The notes under the pieces are model-generated. The model worked only from the letters and a program-made list of their open reading frames with translations. It did no database searches and was not told the origin of the DNA. The position numbers were made by a program, and so were the translations under genes. A stretch of 64,000 bases of DNA from Bufo bufo (lineage: Eukaryota > Chordata > Amphibia > Anura > Bufonidae), in the NCBI RefSeq assembly GCF_905171765.1, contig NC_053389.1, forward strand, positions 399,142,645 to 399,206,644, in the 5' to 3' direction. Below, piece after piece: positions 63,206 to 64,000 of this stretch (positions within the stretch are counted from its first letter, which is position 1; every line of letters starts with the position of its first letter).

Positions 63206-64000
63206 CTGTGTGACGGTGCAGTAGACATCGCATATCTAGATTTTAGTAAGGCTTTTGACACTGTCCCACATAGAAGACTTATCAATAAACTGCAGTCATT
63301 GAGCATGGACTCCCATATTGTTGAATGGATTAGGCAGTGGCTGAGTGACAGACAACAGAGGGTTGAAGTCAATGGAGAACATTCAAAACAAGGTAATGTT
63401 ACCAGTGGGGTTCCACAGGGATCTGTACTGGGACCGATTTTGTTTAATATCTTCATAAGTGATATTGCAAAAGGCCTCGCTGGTAAGGTTTGTCTTTTTG
63501 CTGATGACACAAAGATATGTAACAGGGTTGATGTTCCTGGAGGGAAACGCCAAATGGAAAAGGATTTAGGAAAACTAGAAGAATGGTCAGAACTCTGGAA
63601 ACTGAAATTTAATGTGGATAAGTGCAAGATAATGCACCTGGGGCGTAAAAACCCAAGGGCAGAATATAGAATATTTGACACAGTCCTGATCTCAGTATCT
63701 GAGGAAAGGGATTTAGGAGTAATTATTTCAGAAGACTTAAAGGTGGGAAGACAATGTAATAGAGCAGCACGAAATGCCAGCAGAATGCTTGGATGTATAG
63801 GGAGAGGTATAAGCAGTAGAAAGAGTGAAGTGCTTATGCCGCTGTACAGAACACTGGTGAGACCTCACTTGGAGTATTGTGCGCAGTACTGGAGGCCATA
63901 TCTCCAGAAGGATATAGATACTCTAGAGAGAGTTCAGAGAAGAGCTACTAAACTAGTACATGGATTGCAGGATAAAACTTACCAGGAAAGGTTAAAGGAC
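63206..64000 (+). CDS. CR1-like LINE reverse transcriptase, partial, open to window edge
   Basis: The frame has no stop from 63206 to the window end. RT motifs: VDIAYLDFSKAFDTVPHRRL (motif A Asp), TSGVPQGSVLGPILFNIF (motif B) and KVCLFADDTKICN (motif C, catalytic Asp pair). The CR1-typical C-terminal part follows ([38 protein letters not shown]). It lacks the N-terminal RT part and endonuclease, so it is 5'-truncated. Better preserved than the CR1 copy at 42397-43480, and a different subfamily judging by the residues. Confidence 0.9.
   Translation, partial: MCDGAVDIAYLDFSKAFDTVPHRRLINKLQSLSMDSHIVEWIRQWLSDRQQRVEVNGEHSKQGNVTSGVPQGSVLGPILFNIFISDIAKGLAGKVCLFADDTKICNRVDVPGGKRQMEKDLGKLEEWSELWKLKFNVDKCKIMHLGRKNPRAEYRIFDTVLISVSEERDLGVIISEDLKVGRQCNRAARNASRMLGCIGRGISSRKSEVLMPLYRTLVRPHLEYCAQYWRPYLQKDIDTLERVQRRATKLVHGLQDKTYQERLKD

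Noticed and set aside
63055..63681. 208-aa minus-strand ORF
   Set aside because: Antisense to the open CR1 reverse transcriptase, which has the conserved motifs on the plus strand.
1..64000. tRNA, rRNA or snRNA genes
   Set aside because: No tRNA A/B-box pairs with a cloverleaf, rRNA cores or snRNA signatures were recognised by eye; a covariance search would be needed to exclude small ones.

Overview
The window looks like repeat-rich nuclear DNA of an anuran amphibian (frog or toad). It holds stacked vertebrate transposable elements: two BED-finger hAT elements and part of a third, Tc1/mariner elements, TTAA-flanked foldback MITEs of the Xenopus T2/Kolobok type, CR1 and L1 LINEs, chromodomain Gypsy elements and a Gmr1-like retrotransposon. 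The anuran call rests on this repertoire and is inference. I found no tRNA, rRNA, CRISPR or bacterial gene. Only one weak candidate host exon is reported, so the window is probably intergenic or intronic.

Layout. 1-4097: one end of a hAT element (copy A) whose gene-upstream region has expanded into about ten tandem copies of a 295-bp monomer. 4098-9350: a perfect 190-bp palindrome, a mosaic AT-rich repeat, hairpins and hAT-like ends. 9351-14700: mostly non-coding, with a candidate exon, a repeat ending at TTAA, two TTAA MITEs sharing one TTAA, a possible solo LTR and a Tc1 transposase remnant. 14707-21053: hAT copy B, complete, with a perfect 8-bp target duplication and a TTAA foldback inside its gene. 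21339-28319: chromodomain Gypsy 1 (minus), complete with LTRs and target duplication, split by a Harbinger-type MITE. 28320-31190: MITE debris, a 26-bp minisatellite and a GC-rich palindrome. 31193-33475: Gmr1-like pol (minus) with integrase before reverse transcriptase. 33476-35100: a hAT-like end and an L1 3' end. 35390-35900: a dispersed repeat split by a small MITE. About 35905-44030: a CR1 LINE carrying three insertions, one of them a Tc1/mariner element with an intact 338-residue DD37E transposase. 44035-44547: a T2-like foldback. 44600-49953: hAT copy C, defective and truncated. 49953-52217: the AT-rich repeat again. 52732-61878: three-level nest, a MITE holding Gypsy 2, which holds a 3.1-kb inverted-repeat element. 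63206-64000: an open CR1 reverse transcriptase running off the window.

How the parts relate. Most insertions can be ordered because target duplications and uninterrupted reading frames are still visible. hAT copies A, B and C are one family that differs in the number of tandem repeats on both sides of the transposase, in insertions and in a catalytic-core deletion. The DD37E transposase is the only full-length, uninterrupted transposase ORF. All other coding sequence is broken by stops, frameshifts, deletions or insertions, or is cut by an element or window edge.
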